64,000 nucleotides of DNA, taken from Geosiphon pyriformis. Lineage: Eukaryota > Glomeromycota > Glomeromycetes > Archaeosporales > Geosiphonaceae. Within the stretch, counting starts at the first letter, position 1. Every line of letters begins with the position of its first letter. Location: NCBI GenBank assembly GCA_016748015.1, contig JAAOMT010000760.1, forward strand, positions 358,663-422,662, read 5' to 3'. The notes beneath the pieces are model-generated. The model was not told the DNA's origin. It made no database searches and was given only the letters and a program-made list of their open reading frames with translations. Both the position numbers and the translations under genes were made by a program. This document shows positions 13,160 through 25,449 of this stretch, one piece after another.

Positions 13160-13283
13160 GAACCAAACCAAACCAAACAAAACCAAATAAAACAAAACAA
13201 AACAAAACAAAACAAGACCAGACCAGACCAAACCAAACCAAACCAAACCAGACCAAACCAAAAGAAACCAAAACCAAAAAACG
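13160..13283. repeat. Pentanucleotide array (ACCAA / AAAAC / GACCA variants)
   Basis: A strand-asymmetric purine/C array made of ACCAA-like units that grade into AAAAC and then into GACCA before returning to ACCAA. It has no T over most of its length. It is a degenerate microsatellite at the start of the host intergenic region. Confidence 0.85.
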
Positions 13284-13734
13284 GAGGATCAATGGTTCAG
13301 TAATCAATTTCTGTTTCAAACGCTTAATTCACAAGCTTTCATTGTTAAACGTGATCGTCGTACAAACATTCTTGAATAATGTGCATCAATTTGCAGAATT
13401 TGATCCAATTCCGGGGTTATTTCAGGATGTGCAGTAACTGTATATTAACTATATCTATTAGGTTTTAATCACTGATGGGGATATGGGAAGTTTGGCGGGA
13501 TATAATAGATATGGAATAACTTTGTCTCACATGCTAATTCTCAGTTCCGTGCTCAGAATTTTACAAAACTTGATAATAGCATGATCATATCCTTTTTCAA
13601 AAAAAAATATTCCTCATTTTTAAATTTACTTTTTTTAGTGTTTGAAATTATTTTTTTACAAGAAAATTTTTTTTCGTGTACGACCACAAGATTTTAAGAT
13701 TCATTCCACAACATTTTTAAAAAGTTTTTTCTCT
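13284..13734. other. Host intergenic stretch with a possible coding remnant
   Basis: This stretch is less AT-rich and has normal CpG. One forward frame stays open over about 13270-13439 and ends VHQFAEFDPIPGLFQDVQ before a TAA, but it has no ATG and I do not recognise it. It could be an exon or a gene remnant; support is weak. The rest shows nothing clear. Confidence 0.25.
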
Positions 13735-13832
13735 CAAGTAGTCAGTAGTCAGTATTCAGTAGTCAGTAGTCAGTAGCAGTAGCAGTAGCAGTAGCAGTAG
13801 CAGTAGTAGTAGCAGTAGCAGCAGCAGCAACA
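13735..13832. repeat. AGTAGTC / AGTAGC / CAG microsatellite
   Basis: AGTC-AGT units grade into AGTAGC and end in CAG triplets. The change from 7-mer to 3-mer units along one tract suggests stepwise slippage from one seed. It is not inside any open frame that I can support. Confidence 0.85.
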
Positions 13833-14388
13833 GGCTAAATAATGCTTTTTACTAAATAAGGAAATATTCTTTTCTCACTTTGTTCAAGAAAAAAAAAAAT
13901 CGCTCACTATCCTGGTTACACAATTTCGTACACCTTTGAAAAATGATATCATCTAAAAGATTATACAAAGGGAGGCATTCAACTACATTATCTAGTTGTT
14001 TGATTCCATAGCGATAATGAGATATGATAAAAGATGATTATATCATCATAATTTTTCAGGCAGTTTGTGGATCATCCATTTTCAACAGACTGATCGATTA
14101 ACAATTTGATTGAAAACCATTTTTTTGGATGATGATAATGATTATACACAAATACCCAAAACATTAATGCAGGATTAAATGTACTATTATTGAAAATATA
14201 CATTGTCAATCGATTTACCAAAATTAATAAAAAGTTACCGTGGTACTAAACTTTACCCAACAATATGGAGAACAATATGAGGGGCAAAAATGCTTAATGA
14301 CTCTTTGATTAATAAATAATGATAATCAAAAAGTTTTATTAGATCATTTGATTTTGTTCACGTTCACATTCACGTTCATTTTTTGTTC

Positions 14389-14480
14389 ATTCGTTCGTTC
14401 GTTCGTTCGTTCGTTCGTTCGTTCGTTCGTTCGTTCGTTCGTTCGTCCGTCCGTCCGTCCGTCCATCCGTCCGTCCGTAC
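14389..14480. repeat. (TTCG)n followed by (TCCG)n tetranucleotide array
   Basis: About 14 TTCG units run directly into about eight TCCG-type units, with one TCCA. It is a CpG-dense island of repeats in an otherwise AT-rich spacer, with a CpG every four bases. Confidence 0.9.
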
Positions 14481-14558
14481 ATCTAAAATAAATTCATTGA
14501 TTAGTCGAGTCATAACACGAATGAGACTATAATTTTAACTATGCATTAATCTTTTAAA

Positions 14559-14608
14559 ATAATAAGAATAATAAGAATAATAAGAATAATAAGAATAATA
14601 AGAATAAT
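14559..14608. repeat. 9-bp tandem repeat AATAAGAAT
   Basis: Five to six copies of the 9-mer AATAAGAAT. On the reverse strand it reads as Tyr-Tyr-Ser repeats in a 65-codon frame, which I regard as an accident of the repeat. Confidence 0.85.
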
Positions 14609-14609
14609 T

Positions 14610-16145
14610 TATTATTACATTTAACTGAATTAATGCCCACAAAAGGTTTATTGGGTGTTGTTGAATATCGTTTTTGCTCGTTTTTTTTTTCTTTTCCCAA
14701 TTAAATGTCCGTTTATATAGATCAATGATCATTATGAAACCTTGAAGAATTATATAATCATTATATAAATTATATATATTTTTTACTTTAAAAGATCTTT
14801 TAAATCTTTCTCAGCCTGTTTTAAATCATGCGGTGTCCGTGTCTAGACATTTTTTTTTTGTCTCGGGTTTTTTTATTTTTTACAATACTTTCAATTACTT
14901 TTACTATTAATCTCAAATATTAAATACCCCCTATTACTACTACAACTAAAAGTTACACCAATAAATAAAACGCCCTTCCCATTAATCTTGCTATATTTAT
15001 ATTGGTAGTAACAGATAAACTGCATGACTTTTTTTTTTTTCTTTTACGCTCCTCCTCTTCTCCTTTTACAACTTTTTTTGTTTTGCAAAAGATTGAAGTT
15101 CTCGAGCCTTTTTTCCTTTAGTGCTCTTTTGCTCGCAAAAAAGTTTCATTTTTTTTTCGCGAAGGCTTTCAAAAGTCGTAAAATTTTTCGCGTGAATTCT
15201 TCCCCATCATTCAATCATTTTCATATCACTTATTATATTGAAAAAAAAAAATTTCATCTCTTTTCAAAACATCTTATTATTATAGTGTTCTATTATATAG
15301 ATAAAAAAATTTAATCAAATCAAATATTAATTAAAAACCATTAATCACCCCCCCCCCCCCAAAATTTTTTATCCAAAAGGCAAATTTTACTTTTAGTTGT
15401 TTACTTTTTTATCTTTTCGCTTTTTACTACATACTATTTATTGTAGGTTCCTTCACCTTAGTTATTGGATCTAGACCTTATTCTCTAAAGAAATAATAAA
15501 TCTTGCATTTTTTAACTACTTTTTCTCTTTTGAAAAAAAAAACCCCCCTTTTATCACAACCGTTTTCTCTTTCAAAACACACGGCATACCTCCAAATATC
15601 CTTTTTTCTCAACCCTGAACCTCTATTCCTTTTTTGACATTGAGATTTTTTTCGATCCCAAAAAAAGCCTCGCTTAACCGTTAATATCGTTCTCGAAGAA
15701 CGAGGAGTATCAGTTTTTGGTCAGTATTAATTAATTGTAATTTAATTGTTGTCATAACTGTCTATCAAATATTATATGAACTTGAGCTCAAAATACATCT
15801 AGTTAGTAGCTTAGGATCCACTTTGACTAAAAGAAGTAAATATTAGCCGCGATTTTGTTTGCCATTTACCACTTTATTGTTTTATGCAACGTTGATCTGT
15901 TTGGCCTTTTATTTTATTTTGAGAGTATATTGGCAACAAATAAAAATTTTAATTACGCTTTTCTCTGCGCAATTATATATATACCCTCCTCCTCCTCCTC
16001 CTCCTTCTCCTCTTCTTCTTCTTCTTCCCCATTAATCTTCTTCATCTTTTTAAAAGTTTGCTCTTTCTTCCCCAAATTGTTTACTAATAATTATACATTT
16101 CCTAAAATCATTTCTAAATTTCCTATTAGATTTCATAAAGAAAAA
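14610..16145. other. Upstream flank of the MDM1-like gene
   Basis: Noncoding, rich in pyrimidine tracts on the plus strand, with a C13 run at 15348-15360 and a CTC/CTT triplet run at about 15985-16027 just before the gene. Such CT-rich leaders are common upstream of fungal start codons. The promoter probably lies here, but I cannot place a TATA box or start site. Small open frames in it (for example 15024-15314) look like shadows of poly-T. Confidence 0.5.
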
Positions 16146-19100
16146 ATGTCATCCCCAGAAATTTCAAATACACGACTCGCAGCAGGACTTCCAACTGTTG
16201 CTCCATCATTAAATAACAATATTTCGCCAGAATCTCTTCATTTACCAAAACCGAGTGAATATCAAAGCTCTTATCAATGGAAATTACCATTGGTTCAAGT
16301 TGTACAAAAACCTGAGCGAACAAAAACTGAATATCAACGAGAGTTCACCTGGAAGAAAGAATCTTCACAGTTAACCAGTTCACCAATACCAACACCAACC
16401 CCAACGCCTATACCACCTGCTGACATATCAAGACCACCTTCTTCCGCTCAAGTAAATGTAAATACAAGGGTAGAAACTCCTTCAAAAACCCCTGAACCTC
16501 CTCGAATAATTGATGAGACATTTCCACTGGCTTCATCATCATCGTCGAAACCTCCATTAATCCCACCACTCCCATCTATTGAAAGAACCAATGATATCTT
16601 GGAAAAACATCAAGGGAAACTTGTTGCAGAACCCGAGGATTTTGGAATTGCGGTGGAACGTTTTATGCAAAAGACTGCCGGAATTGTAACTCAAAAAAAT
16701 CGTAATGATACGTGGAAAGGTTCTTTACGAAAAGAAAATGAGGTAAATTTAAAAAATTCTCAATTTTCCTTAAAAATTTACATTTGAAAATTAAGATTAA
16801 CTAATTCTATTTTTATAGAGAAAAGAGTCGATATTGGCCGCAAGTCTCGATAGTGAAACAAAAAAAATTATAGCTTTGGAAGCCAATCGATTATCCAAAA
16901 AATCTCGTTCCTATTCAATGTATTCACTACGAGATCAATTGAAAACGGCCGAAGCTGCCCATGAATTGGCAACCCCAATGAAATCAGAGTATAATAGGGA
17001 ATTTGTCAACTGGAATGAATATGGCCATGCAATACGTGAGGATCACATTAAAAGAAAGGAAGAGGTCAAATTAAGAAGAAGCGGTTCTTGGTCTTCTCCT
17101 ATTCTTCCAGAACCTTTGAGATGGCTAGAAACCCTTAATTTGGAAAAGAAAGAAGCGACCTTTTCTACAAAACTTCAACCAACCATTACAGATGCTAAAT
17201 CACTTCGGGGTCCCTACCTACCTTCTAATAGACAGATTCTCGAAAGACCCGTCACATCTGCCGAAATTCGAGATTACAATCGAGATTGTCAATTTGATGA
17301 ATTCCGAACAGATTCAAAATCTAACACAAGAACAGATAAAGAAAAATCTTATCAATACAGTAGTAAAACCCTGGATCCTCGGTATGAGTCTATTGATTAT
17401 CGTAATTTTCCAGTTGAAGACGCCTCACGTACTGCTGACATTGAATATCGTAAACGGGATAACTATCACGAAAATCGTCCTCGTGATCAGTTGATAAATG
17501 ATGATCGTAATATTCGACATGATCGAGATCATGAAAATAAGAGACGTGACTTCGATTATGAAGATCATAATTTCTTGAGTAATGGTCGTCGTAAACCGGA
17601 TTATAAACTTTTACATGAGCAAACTTCTGAGACGCGTCGTAACCAAAATTATGATGATCGTCATACCGACCGAGGCTATGAAGGTCGTCAACCTGAAAAA
17701 TTCTACGATGACCGCCATGATGAAAAATATCTCGATGGCCGTTACAGAGATCGAAATTATGAGGAACGCAAAAATGATAAGGTTTATAATGTTCATCGAG
17801 ATGAACAAATTCATTATGATGAACTTCGAAGCTCAAAGTTTCAAGAAGATCGTAAACTTGAAAAAGCATACGATGACCGTACTCGTGATTATTACTATGC
17901 TGATTCACGTCGTGAACATGATTACGATCCAAGGTATCGTAATCGTGTTAGTCAACTAATAGAACAAGATCGGTATAGTGAAAGGAGTCAGTCGGGTTCC
18001 GATCCCGATCGGTATAGTGATCGTGGTAGTCAATTTGGGGATCATGAAAGATATAGTAATCATTCAAGAAATACCTCTTACTCATCGCAAGCCTCTTCTT
18101 TGCATAAAGGAATGTCTTCAGAATTGCCTAATAATCATCGTTCGGATTCCCCAATGTTCTCCCCCTCTTATTTAGAAAATTCTCGAGCAAGATTTAGTGT
18201 TAGTTCAACTAGTTCAGTATCGACTCCAAGTCTTCCTTCAACTCCAAAAGAATATGATCCTCAATGGAGAAAACCACTCGGTAGTTTCTCAGATCTAAAT
18301 ATTCATCAAGAAGATTTATACTCAACAACAACAACATATGCAAAATCATCTATGATTCCACCTCAGAAAACGTGGAACACCAATGATCGTGATNNNNNNN
18401 NNNNNNNNNNNNNCAATCGAGATTGTCAATTTGATGAATTCCGAACAGATTCAAAATCTAACACAAGAACAGATAAAGAAAAATCTTATCAATACAGTAG
18501 TAAAACCCTGGATCCTCGGTATGAGTCTATTGATTATCGTAATTTTCCAGTTGAAGACGCCTCACGTACTGCTGACATTGAATATCGTAAACGGGATAAC
18601 TATCACGAAAATCGTCCTCGTGATCAGTTGATAAATGATGATCGTAATATTCGACATGATCGAGATCATGAAAATAAGAGACGTGACTTCGATTATGAAG
18701 ATCATAATTTCTTGAGTAATGGTCGTCGTAAACCGGATTATAAACTTTTACATGAGCAAACTTCTGAGACGCGTCGTAACCAAAATTATGATGATCGTCA
18801 TACCGACCGAGGCTATGAAGGTCGTCAACCTGAAAAATTCTACGATGACCGCCATGATGAAAAATATCTCGATGGCCGTTACAGAGATCGAAATTATGAG
18901 GAACGCAAAAATGATAAGGTTTATAATGTTCATCGAGATGAACAAATTCATTATGATGAACTTCGAAGCTCAAAGTTTCAAGAAGATCGTAAACTTGAAA
19001 AAGCATACGATGACCGTACTCGTGATTATTACTATGCTGATTCACGTCGTGAACATGATTACGATCCAAGGTATCGTAATCGTGTTAGTCAACTAATAGA

Positions 19101-19573
19101 ACAAGATCGGTATAGTGAAAGGAGTCAGTCGGGTTCCGATCCCGATCGGTATAGTGATCGTGGTAGTCAATTTGGGGATCATGAAAGATATAGTAATCAT
19201 TCAAGAAATACCTCTTACTCATCGCAAGCCTCTTCTTTGCATAAAGGAATGTCTTCAGAATTGCCTAATAATCATCGTTCGGATTCCCCAATGTTCTCCC
19301 CCTCTTATTTAGAAAATTCTCGAGCAAGATTTAGTGTTAGTTCAACTAGTTCAGTATCGACTCCAAGTCTTCCTTCAACTCCAAAAGAATATGATCCTCA
19401 ATGGAGAAAACCACTCGGTAGTTTCTCAGATCTAAATATTCATCAAGAAGATTTATACTCAACAACAACAACATATGCAAAATCATCTATGATTCCACCT
19501 CAGAAAACGTGGAACACCAATGATCGTGATCGTCATCAAAGTCCTTCACGAAATGGTTTTTATGATGATGATG

Positions 19574-19607
<34 letters not shown>

Positions 19608-20427
19608 TGATGAATTACAAACTGATATCAAGGGTCGTTCATCATCGAAACGACATTCTTACCCAATACAAACCCCTTTAGAAAATTTGAGTAATCGTAC
19701 CAATCAAAGGGGAAAGCAAATGTATGTAGCCCCAGGTAGATCACCATTAGCTTGTGATCCTCGTTCTTTTATCTCATCACCATCACCAAGTCTTAATCAA
19801 GATAATTATAGAAGACATCATCAACATGGATCATCTAATTCATCGCGTCCTGATTCACGCGCCACCAGTGTTAGTAGTCATGGAACTTCAATCGAGGAAG
19901 AATCTGTTATACTCACTGATATATTACGAGCCGCGGATACCGGTTTGATGAAAAGTCTTAATGCTCAAATGAATGTGTTTAAAAAAGGACCAGTGGAAGT
20001 GACGCCAAAAGTGGGCACCTTACTCATGAAAAACGATAAAGCTGCTACTAAAAAAACTAATACCAGTAAAACGACTGCTGCAAAAACAGGAAAAGAAAAA
20101 TCTATTGCTACTACAAAAACAGCAAAGGCTTCGACAACTACAATGAGGCCTTCTTTGAGGGCTGCTGGCCTTCCTAAACCTGGTGTGCCATTAAAAAAAC
20201 CATTACAAACAAACACAAAGAATCCTTTAGTTAAAAATTCAGATCCTTCAAGAAAGGGTCACAGATCCACTTTGTCGGCATCTTCAGCATCCTCGATATC
20301 TGGGTTTGATTTAAACCCTCGACCTAGTCCCACGTCATTTAGTGAAGCAAGAGAAGCCTTAAATAAAGCTAGATTACAGGTGGAACAAATGTTGGAGCTT
20401 GTTGGAAATGGCAACTTTGATATTTAA
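16146..20427 (+). CDS. MDM1/SAXO-like, probably microtubule-binding protein (two exons)
   Basis: The coding sequence joins 16146-16742 and 16819-20427 across a 76-base phase-0 intron. I chose the ATG at 16146 because the open frame upstream reads as hydrophobic CT-rich leader. Three motifs of the [ST]-E-Y-x3-[FY] type are visible: SEYQSSYQW (residues 37-45), TEYQREFTW (61-69) and SEYNREFVNW (255-264). This motif type defines MDM1 and is close to the Mn/SAXO microtubule modules, where it binds microtubules. The middle is a Tyr/Asp/Arg/Glu-rich disordered region with loose repeats such as YDDRHDEKYLDGRYRDR. After it come an Asp-Asn tract (19563-19610), a Lys/Thr/Ala-rich basic stretch and a C-terminal helix (EAREALNKARLQVEQML). 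The middle is doubled around a 20-N gap, so the real protein is probably 379 residues shorter than the roughly 1,400 written here. Orthology rests on short motifs only. Confidence 0.72.
16743..16818 (+). other. Intron of the MDM1-like gene
   Basis: A GTAAAT donor, a TTAACTAA branch-point-like box about 20 bases before the end, and a TTTTATAG acceptor. Removing it joins ...RKENE to RKESILAAS in frame with no split codon. Confidence 0.88.
17277..18393 (+). repeat. Left copy of 1,117-bp direct duplication at assembly gap
   Basis: This block is repeated at 18414-19530 with the same length and no difference at any position I compared. Its right end coincides exactly with the first N of the gap. 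It is most likely an unmerged contig overlap, not biology. Confidence 0.93.
18394..18413. other. Assembly gap (20 N)
   Basis: Exactly 20 N. Because 20 + 1117 = 1137 is divisible by three, the reading frame happens to pass through gap and duplicate unbroken, so gene prediction yields an inflated protein. Confidence 0.98.
18414..19530 (+). repeat. Right copy of 1,117-bp direct duplication at assembly gap
   Basis: Starts with the first base after the gap and ends where unique sequence (CGTCATCAAAGTCC) resumes. See the left copy at 17277-18393. Confidence 0.93.
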
Positions 20428-20516
20428 TCAACACAGGCTTCGAAAATGATCTCTATAAAAAGGAAAACCTGAATCACAAACAATTACAGATCAGAATTCC
20501 CCCCACCCCTGAGAAA

Positions 20517-20522
20517 AATAAA
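20517..20522 (+). promoter_or_regulatory. Candidate poly(A) signal AATAAA
   Basis: AATAAA lies about 90 bases after the stop of the MDM1-like gene, a usual distance for a 3' end signal. Not otherwise supported. Confidence 0.4.
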
Positions 20523-22100
20523 AGCCAGAGACAATGTGATCTCATAGTCTGACTCATTATCCATTCAAGGTTGAAAAAGGTGTTTAGGTGATGAAATAGT
20601 TGTAATACGTTTCGTATTGAACCTTCCACTTTGAAATTTTTTAGAGGCATGGCTTTGGCTTTTTTCACATGCTCAATGTATGTAGCCCTTGATTGAGAAA
20701 AGACCTTTTGACGCTTGTCAAGTCGACCTTTGCCCTCCCCTATCATGAAATGGACGATTCATTAGAACTCCTCATTTTGGAGGATTATTTATTATTATAT
20801 TTATGATAGACAAATCCATAGTATTGTACGAGTGTGATTTTATGTGTACATAATTTTGATGTAGAGACTCGTGCCCCACCCATCTTCCATTTAGTATTTT
20901 CAAAAGATATATCAGTGACAGAGATCTCTTCCTTTCAATCCCCCCATATCAGGAAGCAGCAATCGGAAGAATGTAAAGTTTAACAGAAAGACAACAGAAT
21001 AATTGAGCCACAAGATAGAAAAAGCAACGCATAACACAGAAGTTTTCAGTTAGGGTTATTCTTTACCATCCATACAATCTATAATCTTCTTCAGAATTTC
21101 ATCCCGCATTTTATCTTTTTATATTTTTATTCTTTCTCACTTTCATCTCGTAAATATTATTTCTTTCCCAAATTTCCCCTTTTCTTTGTAGTTGTATGTT
21201 TTTTAGCATTGAGATTTTTTATGAATTTTCTGCACCTTTTACCACGATTTTTTCAACTTGCATTTTTCATTAAAGTTTTTCTAGAATTTTTAATATCGAC
21301 ACACAATACACAATCAAAATATCTTTCAAGTTTTATTTCTTTCGTTCCCACATTTCTTCAATTTTTATTTATTTCTGATTTACCGCATTCATACTTGTAA
21401 TATATAGCCATCCTTTAAATTCATCGATCCTCAGTTTTTACCACTCATAATCTCCACACAAATAAAAACACATTTAATTTTCATTTTACCAAATGTATTT
21501 TTTTTTAAATCATTCATGCATTCATCCCCCCCCCCCCCATTCATTCATTCATAATCCATTATTTCCCTTTTCTTTTTTCAACTCTCTTCAACCATTTTCT
21601 TTTAAAAAACAACCCCTAAAAAAATGTGAGGAATTACCCATGATTTCTTTTCAGGTGTTGTGTTGCGTCTTTTGTCTTTTTCTGTGTTGCTCTATACATT
21701 TATTTGATATATATTATATTCTGTTCCGGATGGATTGAGTCGTACAATGATAGACAACATTGGTTATCAGCCCAAAGGACAGCTCCATCCAGCAAAGCCT
21801 AAAGGAAGTTCTTCAGGTGCTCATTTAGCTGTATGTTTTAAGTGTTCGCTGACTATCCCATCCTGGCACTGTCGTTATCATCATTATCATTATTGTCAGC
21901 TCCAGCTTTATATTTTTTTTATAATAAAAGCCACAATAAATCTTGTCTTTCTTTTTTTATAAAAAAAAATGCTACTATTTACAGACATATTATTGATAAC
22001 AAATTTCAGTAAAGTGTCAGAATTTTACTTATCCATTATTCAAATTTTATGCAGTCATTTAATAAACTCAAAAGAAAACAAATCAACAGTTTGAGAAACT
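20523..22100. other. Host intergenic DNA with a possible small exon
   Basis: Mixed AT-rich DNA with a C13 run (21526-21538) and CATT repeats. At about 21735-21831 there is a short coding-like piece (MIDNIGYQPKGQLHPAKPKG...AHLA) followed by GTATGT, a CTGAC box and TTGTCAG at about 21898. This resembles the first exon and intron of a small gene whose rest is missing or reduced to a few codons. The 90-codon reverse frame at 20474-20746 overlaps the 3' flank of the MDM1-like gene and is not convincing. Confidence 0.3.
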
Positions 22101-23050
22101 CAAAAAAGAACTTGTTAATACAATAATGGAAAAAAAGTAATAAAATTTATTAAAAAAGAAAATTTTTTAGATTTTAACAGAATTTAATATTAAAAAAAAG
22201 AAATAATATTACTAATAAAAGAAAATAAAAAAATAATTAATAATTAACATATAATATAATTTAATTAATTATATATTAAAAATAATAAAATAACATAATA
22301 TTAGAAATTTCAAAAAAACTTAAAAATTATTAAGAATATTAAAAGTGCCAAATTTTTTAAAAATACTAATAAAAATGTCAAAAATACCAGCCATAATTCA
22401 AAAAAAGTGTAAAAATAGTTAAAAATACTAAAATATTTTATATTATAAAAATTATATATATAATAATAGTTTTTAAAAAAATATTAAGACATTTAACAAT
22501 AGAAATAAAAATTTTTTATTAATAATTTCACTTTAAAAATCAATTATTTACAATAAACTTATTAAATATTGTTTATATTATTAAATTAATTACTTTAATA
22601 TACTAAATTAATAACTTTTAATTATAACTATTAATAAGATATTAACTTTTTTTTTATTAAAATTAAATTAATTAAAGCATAAATATTGAAATTATAATAT
22701 TATAAATAACTTAATAATAATTAAATAACTTATTAAAAAAATAAAACCATTAAAATAAGTTAATTATTATGTTAAAAAAATAAAATATAAAGTATTGTCA
22801 ATTATAAAACTTAAATTTTTGTTTTTTAACATAATAATTAACTTATTTTAAAAAATTTTAAATACATAAAAATATTTATATTATATAAACAAATATAATA
22901 CCAAATTATAAACTATTAGATAATATAAATTTATAACAATATTTAAACTTTATAAATTTTAAATAACTAAAAAAATAGAATTAAATTTGTTATTTTTAAT
23001 TATATAAAAAGTTTTACTTATAATAAGAGTTATATAATTAAGAGTATTTT
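22100..23050. other. Extremely AT-rich spacer
   Basis: Almost only A and T with many short inverted repeats of TTAATTAA type. No gene seen. It borders the transposon nest on the right. Confidence 0.6.
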
Positions 23051-25260
23051 AAAACATTTATTTTAAAAACTGATTTTAAATTATTTTTTAATAAATAACA
23101 AATTAATTTTAAATATAAAATATAATAAAAAATTAAAAACTCTTTGTTTTTTTAGTTTTATGACCACAATTAAAGCAAAAAATAAAAAAGTTGTACTTGA
23201 TATCTTTTTTAAGATTTTTAATAAAATTTCAACTAAAAAAGCTTTTTCTGTTATAAAAGCAACTAAACAGAATGTTTTAGAAATTTTTCTTTTATTTAAT
23301 AATTGTAAAAAGCTGTTTTTAATAGTTATTAAAACATTTTTTTTATTTTTAGATGGTTTTTTATCAGTCAAAATTCTCTTAAAGAAACACATTTGAGTTA
23401 GTTCTAGTATTGTCTCTATCTTATTTAAAATCCTAAAAGTTTTTAATAACAGACTAATCAACAAACTGGTTTTTTTTTATATAGTTTTTATATCTGGTGT
23501 TGCTAATATTATCTTTTCAAAAAATATGGTCAAAAAAACCAAAAATTCAAAAAAGTAGGAATAATTACTTGTCTTTATTATTATTACATTAAACTTTTTT
23601 CTGGTTTCTAATAAGATCTTAAATAAGATCTATTGTATTATTCAGCATATTATTTAAGATAAGCCAAGATTAATTACTAACTGTATTGCCAAATATAGTG
23701 TTCTTTAACAAATTATTGCCAATTTTAAAAGCTAAACAATTATCTCTTATAAAGTTATCTGTTTTTGAAAACTAAACTAACCAAATAGAAATTGATTCAT
23801 CTTTTCTGCTGGTTTTTAATGCTGCTATTAGTGATGTTTGAAAAACTATTTCTAGTCATCAAAAATTTGCTGAATGAATAGTCTTTATTCTGATGCCTAA
23901 TACTACTTTTAAAATCAAATTGGCTTATATTAAGACTGTTTTTTAGTTTGTACATAGTTTTTTGGATATAAAGTCAGTATCAAAGAACAATGTAAAGCTT
24001 TTTTGTGTGAAGTTTGCTTCTCAAAAGTCTTTAAAAGCTGTTTTTTTGGTTGAGCTTACAAGCTTTATTTGCTTGGCCACTCTCAAAATTGCCAAATTTT
24101 TGGTGGTTTCTAAAATTGGTTTTTCTTCTATTGTTATTGCATTATATAATATGCCTTTAGATATATTTGCTACTAATATTAAGACAGCTCTTGATGTTTT
24201 TAATGAAATTACCTATGTTATACTAAAGTCTATTGGTATTTGGCAATATGTGGTTGTTTATTTAAAAAAACTGGACTCTGCTATGTCTGCTCTAAATTAT
24301 TGATTGGTTTTAGTAAGTAAAAATAGTGTTAAAATATTTTTTTTAATAAATTAAAATAAAAGTATTCTGTTTTATAATAGGTTTAAAACCAAGTTAGTCA
24401 ACCTTTTTTTTAGTTATATTGTCTTTGAAATCAATGATATGATTTTTAAATTGGTGATTAGACATGTTTTATTCTTTGCTTTCTTAATTTTGGTCATTAT
24501 TTCTGGTTTGTTTTAATTATGTTTAGATTTTAAGTTAATTTGAATATTATTATTATTAAAACTAATACATTAAAAAAGTGTTATATTTAGTAAAAAATTT
24601 CTGATTGTTAACACTGTTTCAGATGTTAAGAAATAAGCTATTTGGTTGTAAAATATAAGATTTCTTTGCCTTTTTTTCTCAAGTGTTTGTTTTATGTTTT
24701 GTAAATACAAAGTCTTATGCTAAAGTGTTTGTTTCTCTGGATTTTTTTGAATTCTCTTCATTGGTGACCTTTACTTTTTCTTTTAAGATTGAAAATAAAT
24801 CTCTGATTTTGTTTTGGCTGGTGTTTTTAAAATCTAATTTGGTTGTATTTATTGTTAAGTTTGTTAATATATTGGTAACTACTTTTGAATAATTTGTTAA
24901 AAATAATTTTATGTCAAGCAGCAAGCTTGAAAACAAGATTAATAAGCTTATGGTGTATTTGAATGCTTTTAGCAAAACTGTTAGTAAGTTAAAAAGAAAA
25001 GTGGTAGTATTAAAGACAAAGTATAATATGGAAAATGTTAATATGTTTGATGATTCTGGAGTTTCAGTTGGAGTAAATAATAAGGTATTCAGTGAGTTAA
25101 TAACACTTTGAAATTTGAATCTTTTGAAATTAAGTCTAGTCTTATAAAAACAGCTAAGTGATTTGTTAGATTGGTTTCTAATAGTTTTACTTTGTTTAAT
25201 ATTGTTCAAAAAATATCTATTTTAGACAAGTTTTTTTGTAAGTTATCAATATAGTGTAGT
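23050..25260 (+). pseudogene. LINE 3 ORF1 remnant (second LINE lineage), truncated
   Basis: A decayed ORF1 on the plus strand. Recognisable parts are a Lys-rich N-terminal part (from about 23160), an RRM-like region at 23962-24303 (ending GIWQYVVVYLKKLDSAMSALNY, which aligns with the GLWQKAVVKF end of the RRM region in LINE 2), and a coiled coil at 24911-25020 (KLENKINKLMVYLNAFSKTV with heptad spacing). It differs from LINE 1 and LINE 2 in the coiled-coil part, so it is a different lineage. No endonuclease or reverse transcriptase follows it; instead a new LINE 5' end begins at about 25450. Confidence 0.6.
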
Positions 25261-25449
25261 CTGAACTGGCTGAGTAGTTGGTTACATATAAAAAGTACAT
25301 AAACTATACTTATCTTGAAATACTTAATTTGTTCTAAAATACTAGATAATAGTTGAGCTATATTTATTAAATATTTAATATAAAAATTTTTTTAGATTTT
25401 GGTATTATTAAATTTAAAATAAATAAAATTATAAAAAATCAAATAAAAA

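Noticed and set aside
13284-13734. tRNA or other structural RNA genes in the host spacer
   Set aside because: I found no cloverleaf arms or A/B-box pair that I could support by eye.
13735-13832. CRISPR-like or satellite array
   Set aside because: Simple slippage repeats without spacers; eukaryotic context.
15024-15314. 96-codon frame starting MTFFFFFYAPP
   Set aside because: Translation of poly-T/CT-rich leader DNA; no family resemblance and no splice context.
17390-17932. 180-codon reverse frame in the MDM1-like gene (and its twin at 18527-19069)
   Set aside because: It is the antisense shadow of Asp/Arg/Tyr-rich coding repeats; its His/Asp/Tyr composition mirrors the sense codons.
20474-20746. 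90-codon reverse frame downstream of the MDM1-like gene
   Set aside because: No recognisable motif, overlaps the probable 3' UTR, and a chance frame of this length is expected.
23081-23464. 127-codon reverse frame
   Set aside because: Antisense of the LINE 3 ORF1 N-terminal part, which has clear resemblance to known ORF1 on the plus strand.
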